DNA from: Acidobacteriota bacterium
Lineage (GTDB): Bacteria; Acidobacteriota; Blastocatellia; Pyrinomonadales; Pyrinomonadaceae
DNA: 9,127 bases
Direction of reading: 5' to 3'
NCBI GenBank assembly: GCA_003222855.1
Contig: QHXH01000211.1
Coordinates: 1 to 9,127, forward strand
Shown piece after piece: positions 1-7,170 of the stretch. The position numbers and the translations under genes were made by a program. The notes under the pieces are model-generated. The model did not search any database and was not told the DNA's origin. It saw nothing but the letters and a program-made list of their open reading frames with translations. Numbering within the stretch: the stretch's first letter is position 1; each line of letters opens with the position of its first letter.

Positions 1-1479
1 ATCGACAGCCTGTCGACAAACCCACCGGGCTTTTATGTCGACGAATCAGCAATTTCTTACAATGCCTACTGCATCGCAAAAACCGGCGCGAATGAATTCG
101 GCACTCGCTTCCCTTTGTTCTTTCCGGTTTACACCGGCGGCTGGACGCAGTACGCGAACCCGACACAAATCTATCTGCTGGCGCTTCCCTTCACCGTTCT
201 TAAGCCGAGCATCCTCGTGGCGCGAATATACAGCGCGTCATGGGTCTTCGCGGCCTGCCTGCTTTTGGGATGGCTGGCGAAACGAATCACCGGCAAAGAA
301 ACAATCGGTTTGCTGGTAGCCGTAATAGCGATTTTCACACCCTGGCTATTCGACGTCAGCCGTTTAGTCATGGAGACATTCTTCTATCCGATGGCGGTAG
401 TGTTGTTTCTGCTCGCGCTTTATGCAGCGCAGAAGAAGCAGGCGTGGTCGTGGGCGAACGTATTCGCATTAGCCGCGACACTGATGCTGCTGACCTACAG
501 TTACACGATCGGCAGGCTGCTGGGTCCATTGCTCGCCGGGGGTCTGATTATTTTCGCGACATCGCAAACGCGTATCATCAGCATCATCAGAGCGTGGGTC
601 GTCTTTGCCGCCACGCTCATCCCGCTGCTTATTTTCAGATCGAAAAATCCGGAAGCTTTGACACAGAGGTTCTATCTCATCTCGTACATCAAGCCTGATT
701 CGCCATGGGCTCAGATCATTCCCAAGTTCATCCGCAGATACTTTGAAGATTTGAGTTTGATTAGCCTGTTGTTCGATGGCGATGGGAATCCGCGCCATCA
801 TACAAGCGGGTCTCTGGGCAGCTTTTTGATCGGCGCTTTCATTCTCGTCTCTATCGGTGTCGTGGTAATTGTTGTTCGCCATTGGCATGATCCGTGGTGG
901 CGGTTCGTGCTGTTCGGCGCGGCGGTGTCAATCGTGCCCGGCGCGCTCACCGCGGATCAGTTTCATTCGCTGCGGCTGGTCGCTTATCCAATTTTTCTGA
1001 TCGTCTTAACAATTCCAGCGCTGGCGTGGTTGCTGGAGGCCGCGCCGGTTGAAAGTTCAGCAACCATGCAAGAACGGTCCACGACCCTGGGGCCTGTACC
1101 ACGGCGGATCATTCTGGCGGTTCTGTTGGCAGCCGTCGCTGCGCAAGCGATTTACTTTCAATCGGTCTTTCGTCGCGAAGGGCCGCAACGTGGTTGGATT
1201 TTCGATGCCGCCTACAAAGATGTTTATGACTCAGCAATGGCGCTATCTAATCGACCCATCTATCTTTTGGATGGCATCCAGCCCAGTTATGTTCACGCGC
1301 TCTGTTACGCGACCATCGAAGGCCGCAATCGCGATCAGTTCATTCATCTCGATGAAGGCGCGCGCGCACCACTCGGAGCAATCGTAATTAGTTCCGAACC
1401 GAGATGCATAAACTGCATGGTAATTAAGAAAAGCGGCGATTATCTGTTATATCGTTCCCTGCCCGATTTCTTACCGTGA
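1..1479 (+). CDS. GT39/ArnT-like membrane glycosyltransferase, 5'-truncated
   Basis: The frame is open from base 1 to the TGA at 1477-1479 (492 residues visible), so the gene starts outside the window; an internal TTG at 115 is not the real start because conserved sequence lies before it. Residues 8-22 (PPGFYVDESAISYNA) match the first periplasmic loop of PMT/ArnT-type GT-C enzymes, with the acidic pair D14-E15 in the place of the catalytic Asp. Hydrophobic helices follow (about 54-66, 80-93, 101-117, 128-142, 150-165, 172-187, 197-212, 273-292, 302-314, 328-345, 369-386), then a soluble C-terminal part. SRLVMETFF (120-128) and YSYTIGRLLGPL (167-178) also fit the family. Family knowledge predicts sugar transfer from a polyprenyl-phosphate donor at the outer face of the inner membrane; donor and acceptor cannot be read. 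Probably only 30-45 N-terminal residues, including the first helix, are missing. The stop overlaps the next start by one base. Confidence 0.86.
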   Translation: MDSLSTNPPGFYVDESAISYNAYCIAKTGANEFGTRFPLFFPVYTGGWTQYANPTQIYLLALPFTVLKPSILVARIYSASWVFAACLLLGWLAKRITGKETIGLLVAVIAIFTPWLFDVSRLVMETFFYPMAVVLFLLALYAAQKKQAWSWANVFALAATLMLLTYSYTIGRLLGPLLAGGLIIFATSQTRIISIIRAWVVFAATLIPLLIFRSKNPEALTQRFYLISYIKPDSPWAQIIPKFIRRYFEDLSLISLLFDGDGNPRHHTSGSLGSFLIGAFILVSIGVVVIVVRHWHDPWWRFVLFGAAVSIVPGALTADQFHSLRLVAYPIFLIVLTIPALAWLLEAAPVESSATMQERSTTLGPVPRRIILAVLLAAVAAQAIYFQSVFRREGPQRGWIFDAAYKDVYDSAMALSNRPIYLLDGIQPSYVHALCYATIEGRNRDQFIHLDEGARAPLGAIVISSEPRCINCMVIKKSGDYLLYRSLPDFLP

Positions 1480-2630
1480 TGATCTATCTGGACAACAACG
1501 CAACCACGCGAGTGGCGCCGGAAGTTTTCGACGCCATGCGGCCATACCTGACCGACGAGTGGGGAAATCCATCATCCGCGCACGCGCTGGGCCGCGCCGC
1601 GCGCCAGGCCGTCGAGCTTGCCCGTGAGCAGGTGGCCAAACTTATCGGCGCGGCACACGCAACGGAAATAGTTTTCACCTCGGGCGGCTCAGAATCGAAT
1701 AACTGGGCCATCGGTGGATTTCTGGAACGGAACCCGACCCGGCGTCACATCATAACTACGACCGTCGAGCACGAAGCGGTGCGGACTCTTTGCGAGCATC
1801 TGATGAAGATTGGTTGCGAAGTGACCTGGCTGGAAGTCGATCGTAATGGCGAACTCGATCCAGGTGACCTGCGCAAAGCTCTACGGCCGGACACCGGAAT
1901 CGTTTCCGTGATGATGGCCAATAATGAAACAGGAGTTCTGTTTCCCATTCACGAGCTTGGCCGCGTCGTGCGCGAAAACTCCGACGCGATCCTGCATGTG
2001 GATGGCGTACAGGCCGTGGGAAAGATTGCAATCGATCTAAAAGAGTTGCCGGTCGACCTATTTTCGATCTCGGGTCACAAGTTTCATTCTCCGAAAGGCG
2101 TAGGCGCGCTTTACATACGGCGCGGGGTCGATTTACCGCCATTCGTGATCGGCGGCGGACAAGAGCAGGGTCGACGTTCAGGAACTGAGGCGGTGCCAAA
2201 CATCGTCGGGCTGGGACGCGCCTGCCAACTTGCAAACGAGTTCGAAGGTCACAATCAGATTCGCGGGTTGCGTGATCAGTTGGAGGATCAAATCCTGTCC
2301 CAATTTCCAATTGCCGAACTTAATGGGGCAGCGTCCCGGGAAAAACGGTTGCCGAACACTTCCAATATTTCTTTTTCGGGATGTGATGGCGCGGACGTCA
2401 TGATGCAACTTGATATGTCGGGAATCTGCGTATCCACCGGCTCGGCCTGCCATTCCGGCGCTGCGGGCGCATCTGCGGTCCTTCGGGCGATGAAAGTTTC
2501 TGACGCAATCGCCGGCGGATCGATCCGCTTTTCGCTCGGTCGTTACAACACGATTAGTGACATCGAAACCACTCTGTCGGCCCTGGACATTATCGTTGAC
2601 CGCACCGCATCCGCACGACTCGCAGTTTGA
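1479..2630 (+). CDS. nifS: Cysteine desulfurase, NifS/IscS class I
   Basis: A PLP-dependent enzyme that takes sulfur from L-cysteine as a persulfide, giving alanine, for Fe-S cluster or thio-cofactor assembly in the cytosol. The product is 383 residues, normal for the family. It begins with the signature YLDNNATT and continues with GNPSSAH. The PLP lysine is K201 in SGHKFHSPKG, and the catalytic cysteine is C324 in STGSACHSG on the mobile loop. The RFSLGR segment near the end is also typical. ATG at 1479 is preferred because family members start just before YLDNNATT; a GTG at 1476 adds one residue and is equally possible. There is no clear Shine-Dalgarno, and the start sits in the upstream TGA (TGATG), so reinitiation from the glycosyltransferase is likely. 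No iscU, iscR, nifU or other sulfur-transfer gene is adjacent, so its acceptor is unknown. The nifS symbol reflects sequence style, not nitrogen fixation. Confidence 0.95.
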   Translation: MIYLDNNATTRVAPEVFDAMRPYLTDEWGNPSSAHALGRAARQAVELAREQVAKLIGAAHATEIVFTSGGSESNNWAIGGFLERNPTRRHIITTTVEHEAVRTLCEHLMKIGCEVTWLEVDRNGELDPGDLRKALRPDTGIVSVMMANNETGVLFPIHELGRVVRENSDAILHVDGVQAVGKIAIDLKELPVDLFSISGHKFHSPKGVGALYIRRGVDLPPFVIGGGQEQGRRSGTEAVPNIVGLGRACQLANEFEGHNQIRGLRDQLEDQILSQFPIAELNGAASREKRLPNTSNISFSGCDGADVMMQLDMSGICVSTGSACHSGAAGASAVLRAMKVSDAIAGGSIRFSLGRYNTISDIETTLSALDIIVDRTASARLAV

Positions 2631-2740
2631 ACCAAAGAAACGGATAGCTCTTCACCCAATTGGAGGCTAAAATATCTCTTGTTTCTACGAACTGACGTGA
2701 TTGTTGGATCGTATAACTCTAAGCATTCTTCGAACATTTC

Positions 2741-2751
2741 AGGGGGGGGAG
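2741..2751 (+). promoter_or_regulatory. Purine-rich ribosome-binding site with eight consecutive G
   Basis: A run of eight G (2742-2749) followed by AG lies directly before the ATG at 2752. It is the best Shine-Dalgarno-like sequence near this gene and decides for ATG 2752 over the in-frame TTG at 2701, which has no such site. A G8 homopolymer is prone to slippage, so its length could vary between strains. Confidence 0.55.
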
Positions 2752-3744
2752 ATGAGCGCCACGATTAGAGCAACCGCACCAGATCTTCGCAGCGAATTAA
2801 TTGATTGGAGAGAGCGACTCGAGGCGGCCGCCAATGACGCGCCGCGCAGTTTCGAACTGAACGGACTATTGCGCGAAGTGAGAAGCGCGATTGACCGTTT
2901 GAGCGCGGCGGATTCCTACGGCGTCTGCCAGGTTTGTCACGAGCTGATTGGCCAGGCCGCGATGAATGCCGATCCGCTGGCGCGAAACTGTCTTAGCTGC
3001 CTGACACCGGATCAACTTGCCGAGTTGGACGACGACCTCGGCCGCGCCTGGCTCATTCAGGGAGAGTTCCTGCCGAAACAGAATTTCAAGTTCAACGGCT
3101 GGGAAGTTTCTTATCATTACGAGCCGGCGGGACAACTGAGCGGCGATTATTGTGATCTGATCAGCACTGATGTGGGCGATCTCTATTTTTTGATCGGCGA
3201 TGTTTCCGGCAAAGGCGTGGCGGCGTCACTTCTGATGAACCGATTGCATGCGATCTTTCGCAGCTTAATCAGCGCGCAGCTAAGTGTGCGCAGCCTGGTC
3301 GAAAAGGCAAATCATCTTTTCGCTGACAATACGATGCGACCGTATTACGCAACGCTCGTTTGCGGCAAAGCTTCGCCGAGTGGGCAGGTCGAGATTTGTA
3401 ACGCAGGTCATTGTCCACCCCTATTCATGCATGATGGAATCGCAACGCCCATAGCGGCGACAGGATTGCCGGTGGGAATGTTTTGCCAGGAGCGTTACGA
3501 GAGCGCTCACTTCACATTCACCAAAGGCGATCGTCTGCTTCTTTACACCGACGGCTTATCTGAAGCGCGCGATCGCACAAATCAGGAGTATGGTAATCGG
3601 CTGCAAGCGTTTCTGAGCGACTGTACTCATCTGCCCGCCGCGACAGTTGTGAACCGGCTGGTCCAGGACATGCGGGACTTCTCTTCGCAATCGCCGGTGG
3701 CTGATGATCTTACCGTGATGGCGATTGAGATGGTTGGCCATTGA
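2752..3744 (+). CDS. SpoIIE/RsbU-type PP2C phosphatase with N-terminal DksA-like zinc finger
   Basis: A 330-residue fusion. Residues about 10-55 are predicted helical (ERLEAAAND, LLREVRSAIDRL) and lead into YGVCQVCHELIG, with cysteines at 59, 62, 80 and 83. The C-x2-C-x17-C-x2-C spacing is the same as in the DksA/TraR zinc finger. From about residue 100 the sequence is a SpoIIE-type PP2C domain: SGDY (D132), IGDVSGKG (D150), NAGHCPPL, LLLYTDGLSEARD (D267) and ADDLTV (D318, D319), which supply the usual metal-binding aspartates, so it should be an active Mn/Mg-dependent Ser/Thr phosphatase. Family members act on anti-sigma-factor antagonists or other phosphoproteins. No transmembrane, HAMP, PAS or GAF segment is present, so the zinc finger and its helices take the usual sensor position. 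No partner anti-sigma genes lie next to it. What the finger binds is not known. Confidence 0.93.
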   Translation: MSATIRATAPDLRSELIDWRERLEAAANDAPRSFELNGLLREVRSAIDRLSAADSYGVCQVCHELIGQAAMNADPLARNCLSCLTPDQLAELDDDLGRAWLIQGEFLPKQNFKFNGWEVSYHYEPAGQLSGDYCDLISTDVGDLYFLIGDVSGKGVAASLLMNRLHAIFRSLISAQLSVRSLVEKANHLFADNTMRPYYATLVCGKASPSGQVEICNAGHCPPLFMHDGIATPIAATGLPVGMFCQERYESAHFTFTKGDRLLLYTDGLSEARDRTNQEYGNRLQAFLSDCTHLPAATVVNRLVQDMRDFSSQSPVADDLTVMAIEMVGH

Positions 3745-3817
3745 GGCTTCGCAGTCGCTACGCGCAACACGTTACTTTTTTATTCTTCACCCGGCTTTAG
3801 GAGTCTGTCGGATTAAA

Positions 3818-3830
3818 GCCGCAGAGCGGC
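3818..3830. repeat. Left subterminal hairpin of the MITE-like element
   Basis: GCCGC-AGA-GCGGC forms a 5-base-pair stem with a 3-base loop. It is followed by GAAATGTTTATAG. The mirrored hairpin at 3954-3967 has the same flanks but a different stem. Confidence 0.6.
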
Positions 3831-3871
3831 GAAATGTTTATAGCTAACGGTGACACACAATCCCTATTGCG

Positions 3872-3912
3872 TCCGACTTGAGCGAAATGCTCAGCATTTC
3901 GCTCAAGTCGGA
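3872..3912. repeat. Central 41-base palindrome, 19-base-pair perfect stem
   Basis: The arm 3872-3890 (starting TCCGACTTGAGCG) pairs without mismatch with 3894-3912 across the three-base loop TCA. It lies near the middle of the 199-base element. As RNA it would be a very stable hairpin; as single-stranded DNA it would extrude readily. The arm starts with TCCGAC, as do the right terminal repeat of the same element and the repeat at 7753-7825. Confidence 0.85.
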
Positions 3913-3953
3913 AGAGCTGAAATGAAAAGAGGACTTCTGTCTATGAACATTTC

Positions 3954-3967
3954 GTGCCTAACGGCAC
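3954..3967. repeat. Right subterminal hairpin of the MITE-like element
   Basis: GTGCC-TAAC-GGCAC forms a 5-base-pair stem with a 4-base loop, preceded by CTATGAACATTTC, which is the mirror of the left-side flank. Stem bases differ from those of the left hairpin at 3818-3830, yet pairing is complete in both. Confidence 0.6.
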
Positions 3968-4036
3968 TTTTTCCGACAGACTCCTAAAGCCAGGTGTGAC
4001 TGAAAAGGATTGCTCGGAAACAATTCAATAGGCTTC

Positions 4037-4077
4037 GTTGTCCGCAAGCGACCTTTTGTGCAAACCTTGCGAACGAC
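4037..4077 (+). promoter_or_regulatory. Weak inverted repeat before the esterase start
   Basis: GTTGTCCGCAAG (4037-4048) and CTTGCGAACGAC (4066-4077) are inverted with 10 of 12 matches and a 17-base spacer. The structure ends 9 bases before the esterase ATG, which has no clear Shine-Dalgarno. It could be an operator or a 5'-leader hairpin, or chance. Confidence 0.25.
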
Positions 4078-4086
4078 ACTTACTAA

Positions 4087-5010
4087 ATGAGACACGTTTC
4101 GCGCCAGCAGAGCAATCCGGTTGGTCTTCTTATTCTCATCGTTGCGGTCATTGTGGCCTATCCGCTGGCTATCGCCAGCGGTTCTATACCGCCGACGTCA
4201 GTCGAAACCATTCAACTCCAAAGCAAACTCGTCAACGCGACTCTCCCTTACAATGTCATTCTGCCAGGTGACTATCGCACGTCAAAGACCACGCGCTATC
4301 CGGTCTTGTATCTGCTGCACGGTCTGGGTGGTCACTACTCTGACTGGCTGACGAGAACGAACGTGGCTGACTATGCAGCGCAGTATCGAATGATCGTCGT
4401 GATGCCTGAAGGAAACGATAGTTGGTACGTCGATGGCGCCGCGGGCGTGAATGACAAATATGAATCGTACATTCTGAAGGAATTGATGCCCGACGTGGAT
4501 AAGCGTTATCGAACTATTCAAACGCGGTATGGCCGCGCGATCGCAGGGCTGTCGATGGGCGGATATGGCGCGATCAAATATGGCTTAAAGTACCCGTCCA
4601 CGTTTGGGTTCGCGGGATCAGTCAGCGGTGCTTTCGGCGTTACGCGTTACACCGAAACAGAAATGGGCGGCGCGAGTTGGGAACCATTCCTGAAAATCTT
4701 TGGACCAGTGGGCAGTGAAACACGCAAAGCAAATGACGTCTTTGAAATCATCAAAGCACTGACGCCGGGACGGATTGCAGCGCTTCCGTATTTCTATTTC
4801 GATTGCGGGACTGAAGACGCGGTGCAGCACTTCAACCCGAATCGCGAACTATCCGGAATTTTCCTGGAGAAGAGAATTCCGCACGAGTATCGCGAGCTGC
4901 CCGGCGATCATAGTTGGGCTTACTGGGACCAGCAGGTGAAAGAAGTTTTGCAGATCGCGGCAGAGAAACTGCGCGCGCCGAAGCTGGCAAGAAAGATTAG
5001 CCGCGGATGA
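4087..5010 (+). CDS. Exported esterase, esterase-D/FGH-like alpha/beta hydrolase
   Basis: A 307-residue protein of the putative esterase family (PF00756-like, including S-formylglutathione hydrolase, feruloyl esterases and mycolyltransferases). After a basic start (MRHVSRQQ) residues about 12-30 form a signal peptide or anchor, with possible cleavage near IAS-G at 31-32, so it should act in the periplasm or be exported. YLLHGLGG (75-82) is the oxyanion-hole segment. The nucleophile is S156 in GLSMGG; the acid is probably D244 in CGTED, and the base is H275 in GDHSW. NDSWYVDG (110-117) is also characteristic. The substrate cannot be read; an acyl ester on a sugar or small alcohol is plausible, and the export signal argues against the cytosolic FGH role. 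ATG 4087 gives a complete signal peptide but has no good ribosome-binding site. The last two codons and the stop lie inside the repeat at 5001-5113. Confidence 0.9.
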   Translation: MRHVSRQQSNPVGLLILIVAVIVAYPLAIASGSIPPTSVETIQLQSKLVNATLPYNVILPGDYRTSKTTRYPVLYLLHGLGGHYSDWLTRTNVADYAAQYRMIVVMPEGNDSWYVDGAAGVNDKYESYILKELMPDVDKRYRTIQTRYGRAIAGLSMGGYGAIKYGLKYPSTFGFAGSVSGAFGVTRYTETEMGGASWEPFLKIFGPVGSETRKANDVFEIIKALTPGRIAALPYFYFDCGTEDAVQHFNPNRELSGIFLEKRIPHEYRELPGDHSWAYWDQQVKEVLQIAAEKLRAPKLARKISRG

Positions 5011-5113
5011 ATGCGGATCGACGCGGATTAAAACCCAAAAGACAACCGCGGGAGGTATCAAGACTTATCGATCAGAGGTTTTGCTTATCCGTCTAATCCG
5101 CGTTCATCCGCGG
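5001..5113. repeat. Inverted-repeat element between convergent genes, possible two-way terminator
   Basis: The left arm starts CCGCGGATGAATGCGGAT (5001-5018) and the right arm is TAATCCGCGTTCATCCGCGG (5094-5113); the outer 18 bases pair with one change. A second related unit, ACGCGGATTA (5021-5030), repeats the same theme in the left arm, and the right arm continues inward in degenerate form. The element fills the gap between two genes pointing at each other: it contains the esterase stop (5008-5010) and ends 7 bases before the stop of the minus-strand gene (5121). Transcription from either side would form a GC-rich hairpin, but no T run follows it, so termination is inferred only. Confidence 0.75.
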
Positions 5114-5120
5114 CCCCATC

Positions 5121-7064
5121 CTACCTCATCACAAATTGAAAATTACCGCGTCGATTGTTGACGTTCGCGACCGGCTGGGTGCCCAAAATGCTTTGCACGA
5201 TCATCAGCCGCGCATTCATCCGCGGCTCAGGCAGTTGAAACTTGTCGGCGCTCCCACGCGCGCCATCAAAATCAACCTTGGCCAGCACGGACAACTCGGC
5301 GCCGTAACGCGAGATCATGCCGACCAGATCGTTGTTCGCGCGCAGGGACAGCTCGCCCTCTTTAAAGATATCAACCTCGAATCCATTCAGCACCGTTGCG
5401 GCCTGTAGCAATTCATTCAGCTGCGCGATTCCCGCGTCCATGATTTCAAAGCTCTTTTTGGAATCCAGAGCCGCATACGCGTCGGCAACTTTAATCTGAT
5501 CTTCAAAGTCCTTGTAGTCCATCGCGCGCCTGGCCACCAGATTGCGCGCGTCATCCAGGAATTTCAGCGCGAGCTTCTGATTGTCTTTCTGGGTCGCGGT
5601 TGTCAGATCGATCAAGTACTTCACCCGATCCGAATCCGACGGCAACGCGGCCAGCTTCTGTTTGATCTCGTTCAATTTTTCCGGCGCAGCCGTGGTCGTC
5701 AGTTTCTTAAAATCGACCGCCTGCATGATCGCGGTGCGGCCGGCTTCATCGAGATGGCTGTTCGCAATGTCGAGCGCCTTGTCCGTATTGCCTTCATCGA
5801 CGGCTTTTTGCGCTGCCTGTTGATAGAGCCGCGACTGGATTTGCGACGGCGCGGTGCTGGCCGCGGTCACCAGGCTGTCGCTCGATCCCTGCTGCATGGC
5901 CGTGCGGTACTGATTGCCAAACGTCTGCATCGTGTTGTTATTGACGCCGAGCTCCGTCAACTTCTGACGGACGGCCTGCGCGCGGTCCGGCATGTACTGA
6001 TCGATTTGCGGCAGCATCCCCTGTAACGAAAACAGGATCGATCGCGCATTGTTCTGGCGCACCGTGGCGTCATCGGGTGGATTTTGTTGCTGCTGTTGCT
6101 GCTGTGGCCCGCGCATCACTCGCGCGGCGCCGCCTCCGCGTTGGATGTTGTTGACCGGCCCCATCGAAGTAACTGAAAGTGCCGCGGTGATCGCACTCTC
6201 CATCAAATCGTGGTACGCGGATTCGCTCAAGATTGGCGCGCGTGCATTTGCATTCGCATTCGCGGCAGTCGAGCCTGGTTGATTACTAGCGGTACTTGAC
6301 GGCAATGGACCGGGCGACAAAAGATTCACAGCGACGCTGGTCGCTTCCCGGCTGGCCAGCAGGCTATCAGATGCGAGACGGTTCAGAGTTTTATCTGAAA
6401 GCTTTTTGAACAACTCTGCATCCTTGGTTTGGAGTTGCGTGAGAATACGACTGAGCGAAGTCGGAAACTCTCCTTTGTCTAACGACTCCACGGCTTTCTG
6501 ATAAGCAAACTTTGGATCTGTTACGGCAACGGTCGCCAGTAAGCTCTGCTCAAGATTATTTCCCTGATCAAAAATGAATTGCCGGTTTCCACGAGCCGGC
6601 GTAATAGCGATCTGCGTCGGTTGTTGCTGCTGCGTTGAATGCAACAGTTGATAACCAAGTTCCGCATCGTGCCGGCCGGCGGTCAATACCAGGTCCTGGC
6701 GCAGTTGATTCACCGTCATCATGTCGTCACGATCGGTGCGATCGACTTCCAGCATCACCTGGCCCAGCATCGCGCCGGCGTCAGTCAACAGACCCCGCGC
6801 ACGCGCCGGATTCTTGTCCCACAGCATGTCGCCGGCGGCAATCTGAACGCGAATGCGATTCTCAGGGAGCTTCAACACTTGCGCGTCGGCCACGACCTGC
6901 TCGAGCAAGGCCACGGCTTTCTTTTCCAGCTTCGCTTTTTCTTCCTGCTGTTGCTGCGGATCGGGCGATTGTTGCGCGGTCGCGGTCTGTGAGGTCGCGG
7001 TTTGCGCAACTGCCGTTGCCGCAGATGCCAGCAGAAGCAGGAATGGAGTTATTTTCTTTAACAT
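5121..7064 (-). CDS. Secreted Q-rich helical protein of unknown function
   Basis: A 647-residue protein that I do not recognise as a named family. Residues 1-20 (MLKKITPFLLLLASAATAVA) are a clear signal peptide with cleavage after AVA. A low-complexity T/Q-rich linker follows (21-41), then a charged helix (EEKAKLEKKAVALLEQV). Most of the rest is predicted alpha-helical, with short units rich in Ala, Leu, Asp and Lys (for example TDKALDIANSHL, QKLALKFLDDARNL, ADAYAALD), suggesting a helical solenoid resembling TPR-like repeats. Interruptions are an Asn/Ala linker (TAANANANARAP) and a tract of seven glutamines encoded at 6085-6105. There is no catalytic motif, transmembrane helix, or cell-wall or outer-membrane anchor. 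A periplasmic or extracellular scaffold is possible but unproven. ATG 7064 is supported by AGAGGA seven bases upstream. It is convergent with the esterase and divergent from the cupin. Confidence 0.88.
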   Translation of the reverse strand: MLKKITPFLLLLASAATAVAQTATSQTATAQQSPDPQQQQEEKAKLEKKAVALLEQVVADAQVLKLPENRIRVQIAAGDMLWDKNPARARGLLTDAGAMLGQVMLEVDRTDRDDMMTVNQLRQDLVLTAGRHDAELGYQLLHSTQQQQPTQIAITPARGNRQFIFDQGNNLEQSLLATVAVTDPKFAYQKAVESLDKGEFPTSLSRILTQLQTKDAELFKKLSDKTLNRLASDSLLASREATSVAVNLLSPGPLPSSTASNQPGSTAANANANARAPILSESAYHDLMESAITAALSVTSMGPVNNIQRGGGAARVMRGPQQQQQQQNPPDDATVRQNNARSILFSLQGMLPQIDQYMPDRAQAVRQKLTELGVNNNTMQTFGNQYRTAMQQGSSDSLVTAASTAPSQIQSRLYQQAAQKAVDEGNTDKALDIANSHLDEAGRTAIMQAVDFKKLTTTAAPEKLNEIKQKLAALPSDSDRVKYLIDLTTATQKDNQKLALKFLDDARNLVARRAMDYKDFEDQIKVADAYAALDSKKSFEIMDAGIAQLNELLQAATVLNGFEVDIFKEGELSLRANNDLVGMISRYGAELSVLAKVDFDGARGSADKFQLPEPRMNARLMIVQSILGTQPVANVNNRRGNFQFVMR

Positions 7065-7071
7065 CGGTTTT

Positions 7072-7077
7072 TCCTCT
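7072..7077 (-). promoter_or_regulatory. Ribosome-binding site of the secreted protein
   Basis: On the minus strand AGAGGA stands seven bases before the ATG at 7064, a standard Shine-Dalgarno with standard spacing. It confirms this start and the full signal peptide. Confidence 0.7.
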
Positions 7078-7170
7078 TAGTCCGAACCAGGGAAGAAGTG
7101 CCCGGCAGTTTCTGACTTGTTAGACGGCCTGGCCGCCAATTTGGTTACTAAACCTCTACGTTTGTGGCCA

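Larger units (their letters stand above)
3793..3991. mobile_element. MITE-like non-autonomous element with nested palindromes
   Basis: The ends are perfect 20-base inverted repeats: GGCTTTAGGAGTCTGTCGGA at 3793-3812 and its complement at 3972-3991. Similarity continues inward: GAAATGTTTATAG at 3831-3843 is mirrored, with one change, at 3941-3953. A 41-base palindrome sits in the centre. There is no open frame of note, so movement would need a transposase encoded elsewhere. A simple reading is that the mobile part is 3800-3984 (13-base ends GGAGTCTGTCGGA), flanked by TA at 3798-3799 and 3985-3986; removing it with one TA leaves GGCTTTAAAGCC, a perfect palindrome. TA duplication is known for IS630/Tc1/mariner-type elements; assignment to that group is inference. 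No longer direct repeat is visible in the flanks. Confidence 0.65.
3745..4086. other. 342-base non-coding gap holding the MITE-like element
   Basis: No credible coding frame and no transposase fragment is seen on either strand. A T-rich stretch (3774-3781) follows the phosphatase stop but has no clear stem before it, so I do not call a terminator. Most of the gap (3793-3991) is the inverted-repeat element described separately. The last 95 bases before the esterase hold one weak inverted repeat. Confidence 0.7.

Noticed and set aside
35..319. Open frame at the left edge starting at ATG 35
   Set aside because: It overlaps the glycosyltransferase in another frame, and its protein has the Arg/Ser-rich look of an out-of-frame translation, while the frame from base 1 encodes a clear GT39 sequence.
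1756..2310. Minus-strand 184-codon frame inside the cysteine desulfurase
   Set aside because: An Arg-rich antisense frame opposite a strongly conserved gene, with no independent support.
2701..2751. TTG start adding 17 residues to the phosphatase
   Set aside because: No ribosome-binding site precedes it, whereas ATG 2752 has a G-rich site directly before it.
3793..3991. Remnant of an insertion sequence with a decayed transposase
   Set aside because: No frame on either strand between the terminal repeats encodes anything like a transposase, and both ends are perfect; a non-autonomous element fits better.
3745..4086. tRNA, riboswitch or other known structured RNA
   Set aside because: The hairpins are parts of one mirrored element; I see no tRNA cloverleaf or known riboswitch core.
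6049..7080. Plus-strand frames rich in Cys, Phe and Ser opposite the secreted protein
   Set aside because: They are antisense readings of Gln-, Lys- and Ala-rich codons of the minus-strand gene; no ribosome-binding site or family pattern supports them.
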